DNA from: Ascidia mentula
Taxonomy: Eukaryota; Chordata; Ascidiacea; Phlebobranchia; Ascidiidae
Assembly: GCA_947561715.1 (NCBI GenBank)
Contig: OX387202.1
Span: forward strand, 19,915,001-19,979,000
Length of the DNA: 64,000 bases
Reading direction: 5' to 3'
The notes under the pieces are model-generated. The model was given only the letters and a program-made list of their open reading frames with translations. It searched no databases and was not told the DNA's origin. Position 1 is the first letter of the stretch. Each line of letters opens with the position of its first letter. Of this stretch, positions 61,901-64,000 are shown piece by piece. A program made the translations under genes and the position numbers.

Positions 61901-64000
61901 AAGCACAAGGTCATGGTGACCTTGCAGTGGAAACCACTCAAATTCGTATCCAAACTAGACTTTCTGTACAACGTAATCACGTTCAAACGCACGGTCGGAA
62001 AACGATTTTTCTTTTTAGCTCGGCACTTGTGGTGTTGTGTATACAAACTGTCCAAATGTTTGTGTAAATCTGTCTTGCGTCATTAAAGCTTTGAACAGTC
62101 CTGACCCGGTTACTCAGCACTTGCGGATCTACGTAAGCATGAGTCAGCAATTCGTTCCCACAGTCACGCGTCAACATTTGAACAAGAATAAATATCATAT
62201 TCAGCTCAAACGCCAACGTTTTAAAGAGTTACACGTCTATATATTCATACTACGTTAATGAGAAGCTCCAAAAAATGCACAAAATTTTCTTTGTATTACA
62301 TCCTGTGCAACTATAGTCGAACCCATGAAATACTATATTCCTTGTCTCTGATTGGCAGGCCTGCGACTCACGTGACTCCCTTTCTATGGCGCTCTACTCC
62401 CAATTATTCCGTTGGATAATCTCGAAGGTGAATCACCGCATCAAGGGACCGGACGACTTCCATTTCATCGGAATTCTCGATATTTTCGGTTTTGAGAACT
62501 TCTCGGTAACGAAGTTGCTTTGATTGTATGAAGAAAAAGTCCTTGTATAAAATGTTTTTATTGCAACCGAAGTTACGTCTGCCATCCGGCGAGGGTTGCC
62601 ACAAGAACAGTTCCTTTAAACTAACAATACATGTCAGCTAGAGTTACACTGCAGTTGCTATAATTGCTCAAAAACCAGCAGCGTTTCTATCAATGTTGAT
62701 TAAAGTCGAATTTACAAACGTTTTTTTTACATTTTTGAAGCCCAGAAACGTGGACATGTAAGTTTGTTTTGCTAAAGGGTTGCTTGGTTACAGTTATTTC
62801 TAATTCAAGATATACATTATTTGTTCTTGTTGCATCAATGTATTGTGTGAGAAAGTACTGAAATCTTTGCAATCATTCAGTCACCTTCTATCGCCGGGTC
62901 TACATGTGTTGTTTTCAGGTGAATCGTTTCGAGCAATTCTGCATCAACTTTGCAAACGAAAAACTACAGGAATTTTTTAACCGGCACATTTTCAGCTTGG
63001 AACAAATCGAATACAACAAGTGAGTCTTCGTAAAACATCACTTACTGCATTGGACAGCACAAATTAATGTAACAAAAAATGGAAACCATGCAATCTTCCC
63101 ATTCCCCTCCACTTGTTATTTAGATTAATTAAGGACCTAAAAAACCTTTTCTGTATTTTTTTTCTCTACATTTTTCACTTTTTCGCCTGTATTTTATATC
63201 TTCGGTCGTGGTAATATCTGTGGGGAATAACTTTTCGCTTTATCTTAACATACCACGTTGGGACTCGAACCCATGCTATCCTGCACACGAACCCTAGTAA
63301 ATTTGTTAACTTATTTGTGTTTTTTTTGTGATTTCAATCCCAACCATTTTATAATCGTTTTTAACTACACCGGGATTCGAACCCAGGATATCCTGGCCTG
63401 GAATCCCGATCAGGTTCCTACTGGTATATGAGTCGGGCGCTTGACCAATGTTGCCACCATTTCACAATCTTCCACTTTACAGGGAAGGTATAGACTGGTG
63501 CGACGTCCAGTGGTCAGATAACAGTGAGTGTCTCGACCTGGTGGAGAAAAACCTCGGTTTGATGTCACTTATTAACGAGGAGAGTAGATTTCCGAAAGGA
63601 ACGGACAAATCCCTGCTGCAGAAACTCCACAACCAACATGCGGTAAGTAAAAACATATTTTTCACCCTACTTTGTTACGTCACAACTTCCTTAACAACTC
63701 GGTATTTCGAGTTTAAAGCACTAGTGTCCGCTTTGTTACGTCACAACTTTAACTATGTTTTTTTTCGCAGAAAAATCCCTTCTACGTGAAACCTCGAGTG
63801 ACCGGAAACCAGTTCGGGATTCGACATTACGCTGGGGAGGTAAGGGTTGAGGCTGGGTTGAGGCTGGGTTGAGGTTGGGTTTAGGCTGGGTTGAAGTTGG
63901 ATTAAGGCTAGGTTGAGATTGGGTATTCCCAAACCATTTTGCTTTATGCGTTCGTGGGCGATGGCTAACTTAATATTGCAGGTTCTCTACAATATCGATG
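49946..64000 (+). CDS. MYO10: Myosin-X motor domain, copy C (5' part, runs off window)
   Basis: Exons: 49946-49972 (ATG), 50508-50615, 53775-53930, 55295-55480, 57190-57276, 57615-57790, 58470-58483, 58835-58919, 59100-59203, 60458-60587, 61002-61034, 61771-61889, 62359-62505, 62919-63019, 63483-63642, 63771-63839, 63982 on. Start chosen because MAESDVTTV joins in phase 0 to GGRVWLVNG, matching human GTRVWLRENG. Motor landmarks: [14 protein letters not shown]-loop GESGAGKT (57190-57276); switch [10 protein letters not shown] (57615-57790); [15 protein letters not shown]; switch [10 protein letters not shown] (62359-62505); [23 protein letters not shown]. The actin-binding and converter regions lie beyond the window. 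Exon 55295-55480 breaks frame between NPYKRL and DLYSDD: 186 bp where about 188 or 185 are needed. The extra segment [11 protein letters not shown] (61002-61034) is absent from human MYO10. Confidence 0.88.
50616..53774 (+). other. Large intron of Myo10-C, with hAT element
   Basis: Intron between exons 2 and 3 (about 3.2 kb). Apart from the hAT element at 52660-53432 I see no gene or structured RNA. Short open frames (for example 52086-52277) have no family likeness. Confidence 0.6.
52660..53432 (-). mobile_element. hAT transposon derivative with 8-bp target duplication
   Basis: Ends CAGTGGTTCCCAACC (from 52660) and GGTTGGGAACCACTG (to 53432) are perfect inverted repeats. The host octamer CTCTATAT stands on both sides (52652-52659, 53433-53440), the hallmark of hAT insertion. 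On the minus strand near 53110-53050 the phrase [13 protein letters not shown] resembles the N-terminal start of ZBED-type hAT transposases, followed by broken frames. It is an internally deleted, non-autonomous copy, and a perfect target duplication suggests fairly recent arrival. Confidence 0.85.
53931..57189 (+). other. Myo10-C introns 3 and 4
   Basis: Flanks of exon 55295-55480. I see no other gene, tRNA or terminal-repeat element in these two introns. A few TGACGTCA-type octamers occur, for example near 56610. Confidence 0.45.
58470..58483 (+). other. 14-bp micro-exon of Myo10-C
   Basis: Between CCCCAG and GTAAGG lie 14 bases that supply the second part of Y plus LLEK. With them the motor reads [20 protein letters not shown], matching human [19 protein letters not shown]; without them seven residues of the switch I neighbourhood would be missing. 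Phases on both sides fit (1 in, 0 out). Confidence 0.82.
59204..60457 (+). other. Myo10-C intron 9, nothing recognised
   Basis: About 1.25 kb of AT-rich sequence. The only item noted is a short motif at about 60338-60367 resembling 23716-23747. No exon or mobile element boundary seen. Confidence 0.4.
61035..61770 (+). other. Myo10-C intron 11, nothing recognised
   Basis: About 740 bp of AT-rich intron. The open frame that runs into exon 12 from 61665 is intronic upstream of the acceptor GTCCCTGCAG. Confidence 0.4.
62564..62596 (-). mobile_element. Possible trace of a Penelope relic 1-type arm
   Basis: On the minus strand this reads TCGCCGGATGGCAGACG then TAACTTCGG, close to the relic 1 arm TCGCCGCATGGCAGACGAAACGTCG. 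Only about 30 bases match, so this is either an eroded ribozyme-bearing end or chance. Confidence 0.3.
63240..63465 (-). mobile_element. tRNA-like SINE pieces
   Basis: On the minus strand two B-box sequences occur, GGTTCGAATCCC (63380-63369) and GGTTCGAGTCCC (63270-63259), about 110 bp apart. Upstream of the first is an A-box-like stretch (TTGGTCAAGCGCCCGAC, about 63453-63437) and a cloverleaf-like spacing. Pol III promoter boxes without a clean acceptor stem indicate a tRNA-derived SINE, not a tRNA gene. It lies in the intron before exon 63483. Confidence 0.55.
63843..63925 (+). repeat. 12-bp tandem repeat in Myo10-C intron
   Basis: GGTTGAGGCTGG and variants repeat about six or seven times just after the donor at 63840. 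G-rich on the + strand. It is intronic with no evident function. Confidence 0.6.

Noticed and set aside
63240-63465. tRNA genes on the minus strand
   Set aside because: B boxes are good but acceptor stems are not; tRNA-derived SINE pieces fit better.

Overview
The window reads as chordate DNA from an ascidian tunicate, probably Ciona-like. It is AT-rich, its many small exons have GT-AG introns (several only 58-59 bp), the CRE-like octamer TGACGTCA recurs, and Penelope-like retroelement relics are common. All exon models were assembled by eye from splice signals, reading-frame phase and recall of human MYO10, USB1 and fibrinogen-domain proteins. No alignment or database search was run.

The backbone is a tandem array of unconventional myosin-X (Myo10) segments on the + strand. 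(1) 12-9876: tail of copy A (neck coil, acidic linker, split PH1/PH2, PH3, MyTH4, FERM, stop). (2) 9.9-24.9 kb: spacer A, with a fibrinogen-domain receptor gene on the - strand (12455-19746) and a damaged USB1 gene on the + strand (22516-23456). (3) 24906-30634: copy B of the Myo10 tail, missing everything between the IQ exon and the middle of PH3. (4) 30.6-47.7 kb: spacer B, with a second receptor gene (33094-41990) and a second damaged USB1 (44806-46243). (5) 47678-49637: an orphan Myo10 IQ/coiled-coil fragment. (6) 49946-64000: the true 5' end of another Myo10 gene (copy C), start codon through about two thirds of the motor, running out of the window. The blocks about 4250-24905 and 24912-47685 are the two copies of one duplicated segment; 1-1127 matches about 48516-49637.

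The most notable content is the receptor pair. Each gene encodes a type II membrane protein: a short tail with two tyrosines, one transmembrane helix, a coiled-coil stalk and a C-terminal fibrinogen-related domain (FReD). Part of the stalk comes from a minisatellite whose 113-bp unit is a 54-bp exon plus a 59-bp intron. Copy A has five such exons and copy B has nine, so the stalk changes in 18-residue steps without loss of frame. In the FReD, two exons are almost unchanged between copies, while three (15725-15837, 12903-13031, 12455-12635 and partners) differ almost entirely by amino-acid replacements. Both receptor genes are fully open (406 and 479 codons), whereas the Myo10 and USB1 copies beside them carry frame breaks. 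This suggests diversifying selection on recognition surface and stalk length. An allorecognition or innate-immune role is inference only.

Mobile DNA: Penelope-like (PLE) pieces with inverted flanks and hammerhead-ribozyme-like cores, a LINE ORF1 relic, a PIF/Harbinger-type element (TTA duplication), a hAT element with a perfect 8-bp target duplication, a 500-bp insertion in USB1-B, a foldback element, and tRNA-like SINE pieces. The main caveat is that copies A and B could be two haplotypes placed in tandem by the assembler. Read depth or spanning long reads would decide.
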